64,000 nt of DNA from NCBI RefSeq assembly GCF_028473745.1, contig NZ_CP101137.1, forward strand, positions 4,092,001-4,156,000. Direction: 5' to 3'. This document shows, one piece after another, positions 17,432-25,237 of this stretch. Position numbers and translations under genes: made by a program. Under the pieces are notes generated by a model, which saw only the letters and a program-made list of their open reading frames with translations, was not told the DNA's origin and did not search any database. Within the stretch, counting starts at the first letter, position 1. Every line of letters starts with the position of its first letter. This stretch comes from Streptomyces sp. M92 (GTDB lineage: Bacteria > Actinomycetota > Actinomycetes > Streptomycetales > Streptomycetaceae).

Positions 17432-17601
17432 CTGGGGTCCCTTTGCCTTGCGATAGGGCGTAACGCCCGCCATGGTGGCCCAAACCCGGCGGCCCTCAGG
17501 GGGTTTCGGGGCAAGAGGCCGCCAAGGAAGTGAGAGGGGGTGCCCAGGGCGGTGTTCCGCTCGAACTGCCTTGCAGAGAGCGTGAGATGAGTTCGATTAA
17601 G

Positions 17602-17619
17602 ACCACCCGTGCGGGTGGT
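17602..17619 (-). terminator. terminator downstream of the FhuF-like gene
   Basis: ACCACCCGTGCGGGTGGT is a perfect 8-bp palindromic stem with a TG loop, 33 bp past the stop of the leftward gene at 17652. Confidence 0.6.
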
Positions 17620-17651
17620 TCCGGGAGAAATACCCGCGCCGCCTGGGCGGG

Positions 17652-18497
17652 TCAGCCCGCCGTGGCGAGCAGCTTGCCGACGCGGTCCGCGTCGCAGGTG
17701 CGCGGGCAGGTCGCGCAGGTGTCCTCGGGGCGCACCGTGTAGAACATGCAGCAGCTCGCACGGTCCCGGGTGTGCAGCGGTTCGCCGTCCGGTCCGGTCA
17801 GCTCGCGGAACGCCGCGTCGCCGACGTACGGCTTGGTCGCGCCCGGCAGCAGCAGCTCCAGCTCGTGCCGGGCCCGCTCCTGTTCGCCGAGCAGATGGGC
17901 GACGTACCAGAGGCCCTCGACGACCTCGTCGGTCGCCATGCCCCACAGGGCGCGTCCGCGCCGCCGCATCCGGGGGCCGAATCCGGCCAGTACCGGCTCC
18001 AGGTGCTCGGCGACCGCCGCCCGCACCTCCACCCGCAGCGCCTCCTCGTCGGCGACCACGCGGGCGCCGGGCAGGGCGGCGGCCGGGTCGCCGGGCAGGC
18101 AGGCGAAGCCGGCGGGGCGCACGGCCATCCGGCCGAGGGGCAGACCCGCGGCGGAGCGGTCGTAGGCGACGTGGGTGGCGGGGTAGCGGGGGACCCGGCG
18201 GTGCAGGAACCACGGCACGGTGATCAGCAGGCAGGCCGGCCACGCGTACCGGTGCAGACCGAAGCTCGCCACGACGTCCGGGCGGGCCCGCTGCCCGTAG
18301 TCCCGCAGCACCTGGGCGTCGTCCCAGGCGAGGAACGCCTCCAGCTCCGCGCCGCCCTCGGCGAGCGAGCCGGCCGCGACCCAGCCGCCGCCGGCCGGGA
18401 CCTCGCCGGCCGGGTCCAGTTCGGTGACGCCCAGCCCCGGAAGGACCTCGGTCAGGCGCGCGTAGGCGTCCGTGAGGGCCGTGCGGGTGACAGGCAT
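17652..18497 (-). CDS. FhuF-like ferric-siderophore reductase, [2Fe-2S]
   Basis: A 281-aa protein ending in the FhuF-type C-terminal cluster motif: Cys249-Cys250, then Cys261, Cys264 and Cys268. This fits the CCx10Cx2C pattern of [2Fe-2S] ferric reductases that release iron from imported siderophores in the cytoplasm. The N-terminal 240 residues match the variable siderophore-binding part. The ATG at 18495-18497 is preceded by GGTGG. A near-perfect iron-regulator box lies 38 bp upstream of the start, so expression is expected in iron starvation through DmdR1/IdeR. No siderophore synthesis or uptake gene is adjacent. Confidence 0.85.
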   Translation of the reverse strand: MPVTRTALTDAYARLTEVLPGLGVTELDPAGEVPAGGGWVAAGSLAEGGAELEAFLAWDDAQVLRDYGQRARPDVVASFGLHRYAWPACLLITVPWFLHRRVPRYPATHVAYDRSAAGLPLGRMAVRPAGFACLPGDPAAALPGARVVADEEALRVEVRAAVAEHLEPVLAGFGPRMRRRGRALWGMATDEVVEGLWYVAHLLGEQERARHELELLLPGATKPYVGDAAFRELTGPDGEPLHTRDRASCCMFYTVRPEDTCATCPRTCDADRVGKLLATAG

Positions 18498-18534
18498 GCG
18501 GGACCACCGATCCACGTCGGAACGAACGGGCAAC

Positions 18535-18556
18535 TTGAGGTAAGCCTTACCTTACC
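18535..18556. promoter_or_regulatory. iron box (DmdR1/IdeR-type operator)
   Basis: TTGAGGTAAGCCTTACCTTA contains the palindrome AGGTAAGCCTTACCT and matches the actinobacterial iron-box consensus (TTAGGTTAGGCTAACCTAA) at most positions. It lies between the FhuF-like gene and the divergent GntR gene, closest to the former. Confidence 0.8.
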
Positions 18557-18665
18557 GAAGATCCTCGGGATTTGAACTGGCGGCCGGTGCCTTTATGGTG
18601 CTTGACGGACAAGTGACAACCCGCCGTAATGACCTCAAGTACCGACACGTCCCCCGGGAGGACCC

Positions 18666-19556
18666 GTGAAGCCGAGCGCGCAGGGGTCTTGGGCGTCCGC
18701 CGTGTCGGGGGCGTCGGCGGTGTCCGTGGCGTCGTCGGGAGCGTCCGGGGCGGCGCGGGTCCCGGCGCAGCCCGGTGCCGTGGACGTGGACCGGGAGCAG
18801 CGGGAGCCGGGCCGGGACGGCGGTGAGCGCCGGGACGGTGGTGACGGGCGGGCCCGCGGTGCCGGGGAGCCGGGCGGGGCCGTGCGCGGTGAGCACACGC
18901 ACGGCGAACCCCCCGCGCCCCGGCCACGTGTCCTCGTCCAGCGCTCCTCCGTGCGCGGTCAGGTACTCGACGCCCTGCGCGACGCGCTGATGGCCGGGGA
19001 GCTGCGGCCCGGCGAGGTCTACTCGGCGCCCGCGCTCGGGGAACGGTTCGGCGTCTCGGCCACGCCGGTGCGCGAGGCCATGCAGCAGCTGGCCGTGGAG
19101 GGCGCCGTCGAGGTCGTCCCCAACCGCGGCTTCCGCGTCGTCCGGCGCGGCGACCGGGAACTGGCCGAGCTCGCCGAGGTCCGGGCGCTGCTGGAGGCCC
19201 CGGTCTGGCTCCGCCTGGCCCGCACGGTGCCCGCCGAGCGGTGGGCGCGGCTGCGGCCGCTCGCCGAGGCCACGGTCCGGGCCGCGTCGTCCGGCTGCCC
19301 GGCGACCTACGCCGAGGCCGACCGCGCCTTCCACGGCGCGGTGCTCTCGCTCGCCGGCAACGAACAGCTCGTCGGCGTCGCCGGCGACCTGCACCGTCGC
19401 GCCCAGTGGCCGCGGGCCGGGACCCCCGCGGGGCGGGGGCGGGCCGACCTGATCGCCGACGCGCACGAACACACGGCACTGCTGGACGCGCTGATCGCCG
19501 GCGACCAGGACGTGGTGCGGGCCCTGGTGGGGGAGCACTTCGGCGCGGCGCCCTGA
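18666..19556 (+). CDS. GntR-family (FadR subfamily) transcriptional regulator
   Basis: A 296-aa protein. Residues 1-90 are a low-complexity Ala/Gly/Arg extension not usual for the family. Residues about 95-160 are the winged helix (VRGQVLDALRDALMAGELRPG, then ERFGVSATPVREAMQQLAVEG). The C-terminal FCD domain of helices carries probable metal ligands in the AEADRAFH and AHEHTALL segments. The FCD group senses carboxylic acids or sugar acids. GTG 18666 follows GGGAGGA. The iron box lies upstream, but whether it affects this gene is unclear. A decayed copy of its 3' end follows immediately. Confidence 0.88.
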   Translation: MKPSAQGSWASAVSGASAVSVASSGASGAARVPAQPGAVDVDREQREPGRDGGERRDGGDGRARGAGEPGGAVRGEHTHGEPPAPRPRVLVQRSSVRGQVLDALRDALMAGELRPGEVYSAPALGERFGVSATPVREAMQQLAVEGAVEVVPNRGFRVVRRGDRELAELAEVRALLEAPVWLRLARTVPAERWARLRPLAEATVRAASSGCPATYAEADRAFHGAVLSLAGNEQLVGVAGDLHRRAQWPRAGTPAGRGRADLIADAHEHTALLDALIAGDQDVVRALVGEHFGAAP

Positions 19557-19567
19557 GTCCTACCCCC

Positions 19568-19717
19568 GGGGAGGGTGGGCCGGGTGACGAACAGCTCGTT
19601 GGTGTGGCTGGTGATCTGGTGGCCGTGGGCCGGGGCCATCGGTGGCCGGGCTGGTCGCCGCTGATCATGGATGTGGTGCGGGCTATGGTGGGGGAGCGCT
19701 CGAGGGCGGTGCCCTGA
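19568..19717 (+). pseudogene. decayed tandem copy of the 3' end of the GntR gene
   Basis: The translation reads DEQLVGVAGDL, then a changed and shortened middle, then DVVRAMVGERSRAVP and a stop. This parallels NEQLVGVAGDL...DVVRALVGEHFGAAP at the end of the intact gene. Even the bases after both stops are alike (CCTGAG followed by a run of C, G-rich repeat, then GGGCCG). The codons use T in third position far more than the parent, indicating drift. There is no start or DNA-binding domain. Confidence 0.75.
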
Positions 19718-19744
19718 GCGTTCCCCCAGGCAGGGGCGGGCCGC

Positions 19745-22087
19745 CTACGACACCTCCTGCCGTTCGGTGCGGCTCGCCGGCACCGTCTTCTCCGCGGTCC
19801 GTCCCCTGCGGCGGGAGCGACGGGACCCGTTGCCTCGGTCGTACATCTCGACGGCCAGCGGGGACGCGGTGAACACCGAGGAGTACGTCCCGACCCCCAC
19901 GCCGATCAGCAGCGCGAGCGCGAAGTCCGTCAGCGAGTCCTCGGCCAGGAGGGCCAGCGAGGCGAGGATGAGCACCGCGCCCATACCGGTGTTGACCGTG
20001 CGCGGCAGGGTCTGCAGGATCGCCCGGTTGGTGAGCCGGGCGAACGGCGTCTTGCGGTCCTTGCCGGCGAGCAGTTCCCGGATGCGGTCGAAGAGGACCA
20101 CCGAGTCGTTGACCGAGTAGCCGATCACGGTCAGCAGCGCGGCCAGGAACACCCCGTCGATCGGCTTGCCCAGCCACGCGAAGACGCCGACCAGGATGAC
20201 CACGTCGTGAGCGAGCGCGCCCACCGCCGCCGTGCCGAACAGCAGCCGGAAACGGACGGCGAGATACAGCAACTGCGCGCCGAGGGCCAGGCCCAGGGCG
20301 ATCAGGGCGTCCCGTCTCAGCTCCTCGCCGAGGCTGGGGCCGATCAGCTCGTCGCGGACCTTCTCGGTCTCACCGCCCAGCCCGCCGACGGTCTCGGTGA
20401 CCTTCTCCGCCTCGGCGTCGGTCAGCTCCTCGGTGCGTACCGACAGGTCGCCGTCGCCGGAGGACTGGACGACGGCGCGGGGGAAGCCCGCGTCGGCGAG
20501 GGCGTCCCGGGCCCGGTCGGCGTCGACCTGGGTGGCCGTGGAGTACTCGATCAGCCGTCCGCCGGTGAACTCGATGCCGAAGTCGAGGCCGCGGACCAGG
20601 ATGCCGGCACCGGCCGCCACCATGACCAGCGCGGAAGCGGCCAGCCAGCGGCGCGGTCGGCGCATCAGGAACGGGTCGCGGCGCAGCAGCGCGTCCCGGA
20701 CCGGACCGGTCGTCGAGATGCCGGTGATGTGGGGACGGCGGAAGACCGCCGGACGGCTCGCCGCGAACTCGGCGAGCACCCGGGTGATCACCAGGGCGCT
20801 GACCATGGAGGCGAGGACACCGATGCCCAGGGTGACGCCGAAGCCCTTCACCGGCCCGGAGGCCAGGAAGAAGAGCAGGGCGGCGGCGATCAGCGTGGTG
20901 ATGTTGGAGTCGGCGATCGCGCTGAAGGCGCTGCGGAACCCGGCGGTCAGCGAGGAGCGGGTGCTCGGGCGGGTCCGGGAGGCCTGTTCCTCGCGGGCGC
21001 GTTCGAAGACGAGGACGTTGGCGTCCACCGCCATGCCGATGGCCAGCACGAAGCCCGCCAGGCCGGGCAGGGTGAGGGTGGCGCCGACCGCGGCCAGCGC
21101 GGCGTAGGAGATCAGGCCGTAGCAGAGCAGGGCCAGGGTCGCGAGGGCGCCCATCAGGCGGTAGACGACGATGATGAACAGCGCGGTGAGCGCGGTACCG
21201 ATGACGGCGGCCCACGCACCGGCCGAGATGGCCTCGTCGCCCAGGGTCGCGCCGATGGTGCGCTGCTCGATGGTCTCGACCGGCACGGGCAGGGCGCCGC
21301 CCTTGATGAGCAGCGCCAGTTCGCGGGCCTCGGCGTCGTCGAAGGAGCCGGTGATCTGGGTGGAGCCGCCGGCGATGCCCGCCCCGCAGGTCACCGAGGG
21401 GTCGACCTGCGGCGAGGAGATGATCTTGTCGTCGAGCACGATGGCGACCCGGCGCTGCGGGTCGCCGGCCGGGTGACAGGCGGCCTCGCCGGTCACCTTC
21501 GCCCAGCGGTCGCCGCCCGCGTCCTTGAAGTCCACGGTGACGAGCCAGCCGGCGCCGCCCTGCTGGTCGAAGCGGGCGTCGGCGCCCTTGACGTCCTCAC
21601 CGGTGAGCGAGGCGGTCTTCAGCCGCAGGGGCTGTCCGTCCTCGTCGGGCAGCACGCGCTCGCCTTCCGCACCGGACCCGGACCCGGGGTCCTTCTCGGT
21701 GCCCTCGGCCGCACCGAGCACCGAGTGGACGGTGAGCTGTGCGGTGCGGCCCAGCACGTCGGCGGCCTGCTTCGGGTCCTGGACGCCGGGCAGCTCGACG
21801 ACGATCCGGTTGTCACCGGAGCGGACGATGGTCGGCTCCGCGACGCCGAGCGCGTCGATGCGGCCGCGCAGCACCTCCACGGTGCGGTCGGTGGCCTCGC
21901 GGTCGGCCTTGGTGGTCTTGGTGGACTTGGTCTCCAGCACGATCTGGGTGCCGCCGCGCAGGTCGAGCCCGAGGCGGACCGGCATGGTCAGGGCGACGGC
22001 CACGGCGCCGGCCATCACGAGGAGGGCGACGAGCGCCCGGCCCCTCAGGGAGTTGGGGCGTGAGCGGGGACGGGAACGTTTCAACAC
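19745..22087 (-). CDS. secDF: SecDF fusion, protein-export membrane protein
   Basis: A protein of about 780 aa joining SecD and SecF. There is one N-terminal membrane helix, followed by LGLDLRGGTQIVLE, the SecD signature, and a large extracytoplasmic domain. Five helices of SecD follow, then the second half with LDFGIEFTGGRLIEY, the SecF signature, and five more helices. SecDF uses the proton gradient to finish Sec-dependent export. Streptomyces usually also keep separate secD and secF, so this would be a second system. The start is uncertain: GTG 22087 or the adjacent TTG 22084, both behind GGAGG. A small secreted protein lies just upstream. Confidence 0.92.
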   Translation of the reverse strand: MLKRSRPRSRPNSLRGRALVALLVMAGAVAVALTMPVRLGLDLRGGTQIVLETKSTKTTKADREATDRTVEVLRGRIDALGVAEPTIVRSGDNRIVVELPGVQDPKQAADVLGRTAQLTVHSVLGAAEGTEKDPGSGSGAEGERVLPDEDGQPLRLKTASLTGEDVKGADARFDQQGGAGWLVTVDFKDAGGDRWAKVTGEAACHPAGDPQRRVAIVLDDKIISSPQVDPSVTCGAGIAGGSTQITGSFDDAEARELALLIKGGALPVPVETIEQRTIGATLGDEAISAGAWAAVIGTALTALFIIVVYRLMGALATLALLCYGLISYAALAAVGATLTLPGLAGFVLAIGMAVDANVLVFERAREEQASRTRPSTRSSLTAGFRSAFSAIADSNITTLIAAALLFFLASGPVKGFGVTLGIGVLASMVSALVITRVLAEFAASRPAVFRRPHITGISTTGPVRDALLRRDPFLMRRPRRWLAASALVMVAAGAGILVRGLDFGIEFTGGRLIEYSTATQVDADRARDALADAGFPRAVVQSSGDGDLSVRTEELTDAEAEKVTETVGGLGGETEKVRDELIGPSLGEELRRDALIALGLALGAQLLYLAVRFRLLFGTAAVGALAHDVVILVGVFAWLGKPIDGVFLAALLTVIGYSVNDSVVLFDRIRELLAGKDRKTPFARLTNRAILQTLPRTVNTGMGAVLILASLALLAEDSLTDFALALLIGVGVGTYSSVFTASPLAVEMYDRGNGSRRSRRRGRTAEKTVPASRTERQEVS

Positions 22088-22163
22088 GGGCCTCCGGCAG
22101 GCACGCCGCGGCAGCGGCCCAGCGCGGCCGGCGGCGAGAGAAGGAATGGGGTGTACGGGTGCC

Positions 22164-22565
22164 TCAGGTGCCGGAGGAGGCGGGAGGCGCCCGTCCACGG
22201 TCGTGGCTCGTGCGGCCGGGGGAGACGGACACGGAGCCGGACGGCGCCGTGGTCCGCCGGTGAGCGGAGGGGGCGACGCCCGCGGGGCGCGCGGCCGTCG
22301 CGAGGCGGTCCGGGGGCGCCGTGCGCTCCGCGAGGTGGTCGTGCCGGGGCCTGGCCTGGGTGGCACAGGAGGTGGCGCACCCGTCGTCGGCGTGGAAACC
22401 GGTGTCCGGGTGGGGGACGGTCGTCGCCGCGGGGACCGTCCCCGGCAGGGCCAGGCCCGCACCGGCCAGCGGCCCGGCCGGGACCAGGGTCAGCAGGACG
22501 GCCAGCAGCGCGGTGAGCGTCGCGGCGAGGCGGTGACCGGGGGCGGTGCGAGGTGTGGGGCGCAT
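22164..22565 (-). CDS. small secreted protein of unknown function
   Basis: A 133-aa protein with a Sec-type signal (basic start, hydrophobic LAATLTALLAVLLTLVPAG, cleavage near residue 40-46). The mature part is short, hydrophilic and rich in Pro/Arg/Thr, with a DDGCATSCAT motif whose two cysteines could form a disulfide. The ATG at 22563-22565 follows GGGA. The gene lies between the two-component system and secDF on the same strand. It was not recognised as a known family. Confidence 0.65.
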   Translation of the reverse strand: MRPTPRTAPGHRLAATLTALLAVLLTLVPAGPLAGAGLALPGTVPAATTVPHPDTGFHADDGCATSCATQARPRHDHLAERTAPPDRLATAARPAGVAPSAHRRTTAPSGSVSVSPGRTSHDRGRAPPASSGT

Positions 22566-22633
22566 GCACCGTCCCTTTTTCGTGTGGTTGGTGGGTTGGC
22601 GGGTTGGTGAGTTGGGGCGGTCGGCTGGGCGGG

Positions 22634-23362
22634 TCAGGGCTCGATGAGCCCGGCGCGGATGGCGTACCGGGTCAGTTCCAGGCGGTCGCGCAGGCCGAGC
22701 TTCTGGAGGAGGTTCGCCCGGTGCCGCTGGACGGTCTTGACGCTGATGAAGAGGATCTCCGCGATCTCCTTCGAGGAGTGGCCCTCGGCGACGAGCTTGA
22801 GGACCTCCTCCTCCCGGGGGGTGAGGATGTGGTCGGCGTTCTCCTCGCCGTGCCGGACCCGGTCCAGGAAGTTGCGGATCAGGGCGGTCACCGCACCCGG
22901 GTACAGGAACGGCTCGTCCCGCACCGCGGCCCGGCAGGCGGCGACCAGATCGCGGTCGGCGACGGACTTCAGGACGTATCCGCAGGCCCCCGACTTCAGC
23001 GCCTGGAACAGGTACTGCTCGTTGTCGTGCATCGTCAGCATCAGGATGCGCAGCCCCGGCTTCAGCGCGGCCAGCTCACGGGCGGCCTGGAGCCCGGTCA
23101 GGCGGGGCATCGCGATGTCCAGGACCGCGAGGTCCACGGCGTGCGCCCGGGCCATGCCGATGGCCTCCGCCCCGTCCCCGGCCTCGGCGACGACCTCCAG
23201 GTCCGGCTCCCGGTCGAGGATGAGCCGCACCCCGCGCCGCACCAGCGCGTGGTCGTCGGCCAGCAGGATGCGGATCCTCGACGGGTCGGGCGAGGACGTG
23301 CCGGAGGGGGCCGACGGGGCCGGTTCCGGCAGCGACGGGTCGGACAGGGAGGGGTCGGACAT
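22634..23362 (-). CDS. NarL/LuxR-type response regulator
   Basis: A 242-aa response regulator. The receiver has the acidic pair LLADDHALVRRG, the phosphorylatable Asp in DLAVLDIAMPRL and the conserved Lys in YVLKSVADRD. The output is a LuxR helix-turn-helix (LTPREEEVLKLVAEGHSSKEIAE, KTVQRHRANLLQKLGL). Residues 1-27 are a Ser/Pro-rich extension. It starts 2 bp after the stop of the sensor kinase gene, so it is its cognate partner in one operon. Confidence 0.95.
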   Translation of the reverse strand: MSDPSLSDPSLPEPAPSAPSGTSSPDPSRIRILLADDHALVRRGVRLILDREPDLEVVAEAGDGAEAIGMARAHAVDLAVLDIAMPRLTGLQAARELAALKPGLRILMLTMHDNEQYLFQALKSGACGYVLKSVADRDLVAACRAAVRDEPFLYPGAVTALIRNFLDRVRHGEENADHILTPREEEVLKLVAEGHSSKEIAEILFISVKTVQRHRANLLQKLGLRDRLELTRYAIRAGLIEP

Positions 23363-23364
23363 GG

Positions 23365-24378
23365 TCAGGGCTGCTTCCTGGGGACGGGTGCGGTGAGCCG
23401 GATGCTGGTGCCGGCGCCGGTTGCCGAGGTGACGTCGAGGGTGGCGCCGATGAGCAGGGCCCGCTCCCGCATGCCGCGGATGCCGGCGCCCTCGCGGACC
23501 GCCTCGGCGGTGCCCCGGCCGTCGTCGGTGATGGTGAGGGCCACCGCGCCGTCGGCCCGGCCGAGGCTCACCTCCACGCGTTCGGCGTCCGCGTGGCGGG
23601 CCGCGTTGGTCAGGCTCTCCTGCGCCACGCGGTAGAGGACCAGCTCGGTCTCCTGGTCCAGGGCGGGCAGGCCGGCGTCGAAGCGGCGCACGACCCGCAG
23701 CCCGGTGTGGGTGGCGAAGTCGTGGGTGAGCGAGGACAGCGCGCTGATCAGCCCGAGGTCGTCCAGGACGCCGGGCCGCAGGCGGCGCACCAGCCGGCGC
23801 ACCTCGTCCAGGCTCTCCCGGGTGATCTCCTGCGCCTGCAGCAACTCCTCGCGCAACGGCTGGTCGGCGTCGTCCGCGGCGCGGCCGAGCACGAGCAGGA
23901 TCGCGGTCATGCTCTGCCCGACCTCGTCGTGCAGCTCTTGCGCGATACGGCGGCGCTCCGCCTCCTGGGCGAGCAGCACCCGGGCGCTGCTCGTGGCCCG
24001 CTCGTGCTCCAGCCGGTCGAGCATCGCGTTGAATGTGCGGATCAGCTCGGGCACCTCGCCGCCGCCGGACACCGGCAGCCGCTGGCCGGGACGCAGCAGG
24101 TCGACGGTGGTCATCAGCTTCGTGAGCCGGTCCAGGGGCGCCAGACCCCAGCGCAGCAGGGCGCCGTTGGCCACCAGCATGACGGCCATGCCGCCCACCA
24201 GGACGACCGCCTCGGTCAGCAGCACCGGCACGGAGACGGTCACGGGTGCCCACAGCAGCAGTGCCGTGGCGAAGCCCAGCACCACCGAGTTGAGCCCGAA
24301 GATCCGCCAGAACAGGGACACCGGGGGGTACGCCTCCTTCTGCGACGCGTCGACTGGTACGCCTCCACTGTCGGTCAT
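23365..24378 (-). CDS. two-component sensor histidine kinase (NarL-partner, HisKA_3)
   Basis: A 337-aa membrane kinase. Two hydrophobic helices at about 22-43 and 50-73 have almost no external loop, so it probably senses a membrane or cytoplasmic signal. A HAMP region (about 75-125) follows, then HisKA_3 with phospho-accepting His in RRRIAQELHDEVGQS, and a HATPase with NAARHA, DDGRG and GAGIRGMRERA. The ATG is at 24376-24378. It is co-transcribed with the regulator downstream and divergent from the DksA-like gene across a repeat-rich 401-bp gap. Confidence 0.93.
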   Translation of the reverse strand: MTDSGGVPVDASQKEAYPPVSLFWRIFGLNSVVLGFATALLLWAPVTVSVPVLLTEAVVLVGGMAVMLVANGALLRWGLAPLDRLTKLMTTVDLLRPGQRLPVSGGGEVPELIRTFNAMLDRLEHERATSSARVLLAQEAERRRIAQELHDEVGQSMTAILLVLGRAADDADQPLREELLQAQEITRESLDEVRRLVRRLRPGVLDDLGLISALSSLTHDFATHTGLRVVRRFDAGLPALDQETELVLYRVAQESLTNAARHADAERVEVSLGRADGAVALTITDDGRGTAEAVREGAGIRGMRERALLIGATLDVTSATGAGTSIRLTAPVPRKQP

Positions 24379-24493
24379 CGCGCACCCTCGGTGGGAGCCG
24401 CGGTCCAGGGACCCGTCCGGCGAAGCGGACCCTGGTCGCGACCGAGCAAGCGACCAGCGTCCCTCGCCGGGCGCCGCCGGGTCGATGGGGTCC

Positions 24494-24579
24494 GACCCCC
24501 ATTTCCGGGCTGCGGCACACCCATACGTGGGTCCCGGCACACCGCCGAGTGGATCCCGCGGCCCCCGGCAAATGGGGTC
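24494..24579. repeat. nested inverted repeats in the kinase / DksA gap
   Basis: GACCCCCATTTCCGG (24494-24508) is matched in inverted form by CCGGCAAATGGGGTC (24565-24579) with one indel each way. Inside lies ACCCATACGTGGGT (24519-24532), a 5-bp stem with a TACG loop. Together they could fold into a long stem with an inner hairpin in DNA or RNA. There is no gene in 24379-24779; this structure and the 23-bp repeats fill it. Confidence 0.5.
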
Positions 24580-24653
24580 TGCGCCCGATGGGTTTCTCCG
24601 GCAGCCGCAGCCATGGTTGAGGCTGACCGGGTCCGATCGGCCCGGCGCTCGCC

Positions 24654-24768
24654 GTACCCGCGGAACCTTGCGAGAAGTACCCGCGGAACCTTGCGAGAAG
24701 TACCCGCAGAACCTTGCGAGAAGTACCCGCAGAACCTTCCGGGAAGTACCCGCAGAACCTTGCGAGAA
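24654..24768 (+). repeat. five tandem 23-bp direct repeats upstream of the DksA-like gene
   Basis: The unit starts GTACCCGCRGAACCTTGCGA and continues GAA; copies begin at 24654, 24677, 24700, 24723 and 24746, exactly 23 bp apart. Copies 1 and 2 have CGCGG where copies 3 to 5 have CGCAG, and copy 4 reads CCGGG for GCGAG. The last copy runs straight into the ribosome site of the gene at 24780. The array may be an operator array for a repeat-binding regulator or a variable-number tandem repeat. Confidence 0.9.
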
Positions 24769-24779
24769 AAGGACGCACC

Positions 24780-25106
24780 GTGTCGCTCGACGCCTCCCGC
24801 ATCGAACCCCGCCCCGAGCGGCTGACCGCTCACGAGGCACGCCAGCGCCTCGAGCACGCCCGCAGCACCCGTATGACCCAGCTCCAGGCCCTCCGGGAGA
24901 GCGGCCAGGCGGACGACCAGCTGATGTCCGCCCAGCAGGACGCGATCGCGCGGGTGCTCAAGGAGATCGACGCGGCCTTCGCCCGTATCGACGCCGGCAC
25001 TTACGGTGCCTGCCTGGGCTGCGGCAAGCCGGTGCCGGGGGAGCGGCTGGAGATCCTCCCCTACACGCGGTACTGCGTGGCCTGCCAGCGCCGCGCCGCC
25101 TTCTGA
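24780..25106 (+). CDS. DksA/TraR-type zinc-finger protein
   Basis: A 108-aa protein with an N-terminal helical hairpin (about 15-70) and a C-terminal four-cysteine zinc finger: CLGC and CVAC separated by 17 residues in the pattern typical of DksA/TraR (here with GKPVPGERLEILPYTRY between). The family binds the RNA polymerase secondary channel; in actinobacteria small members modulate transcription without ppGpp in some cases. The start is GTG 24780, chosen because GAAAAGG lies about 8 nt upstream, inside the last direct repeat. A terminator follows at 25129. Confidence 0.9.
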   Translation: MSLDASRIEPRPERLTAHEARQRLEHARSTRMTQLQALRESGQADDQLMSAQQDAIARVLKEIDAAFARIDAGTYGACLGCGKPVPGERLEILPYTRYCVACQRRAAF

Positions 25107-25128
25107 CCGTCGTCCGTCCAGTCTTCGT

Positions 25129-25155
25129 CTCCCGCCCTGCCCGAGAGGGCGGGAG
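25129..25155 (+). terminator. terminator of the DksA-like gene
   Basis: CTCCCGCCCT (25129-25138) and AGGGCGGGAG (25146-25155) form a perfect 10-bp stem with a 7-nt loop, 23 bp after the stop codon. Confidence 0.75.
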
Positions 25156-25237
25156 TCGCTGACATTGACTGCGCACGAGTGTGTCTTGGCTTGAATGAGT
25201 GAGTACGGAGGTTAGGCCAGAGGGCTCCATGTCCCGC

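Noticed and set aside
24654..24768. Repeat array as a CRISPR
   Set aside because: Units are directly adjacent with no spacers and a 23-bp period, and no cas genes are near.
24375..24857. Repeat peptides encoded in the 23-bp array on both strands
   Set aside because: The open frames result from a repeat unit without stops; they overlap the real DksA ribosome site and lack starts and codon bias.
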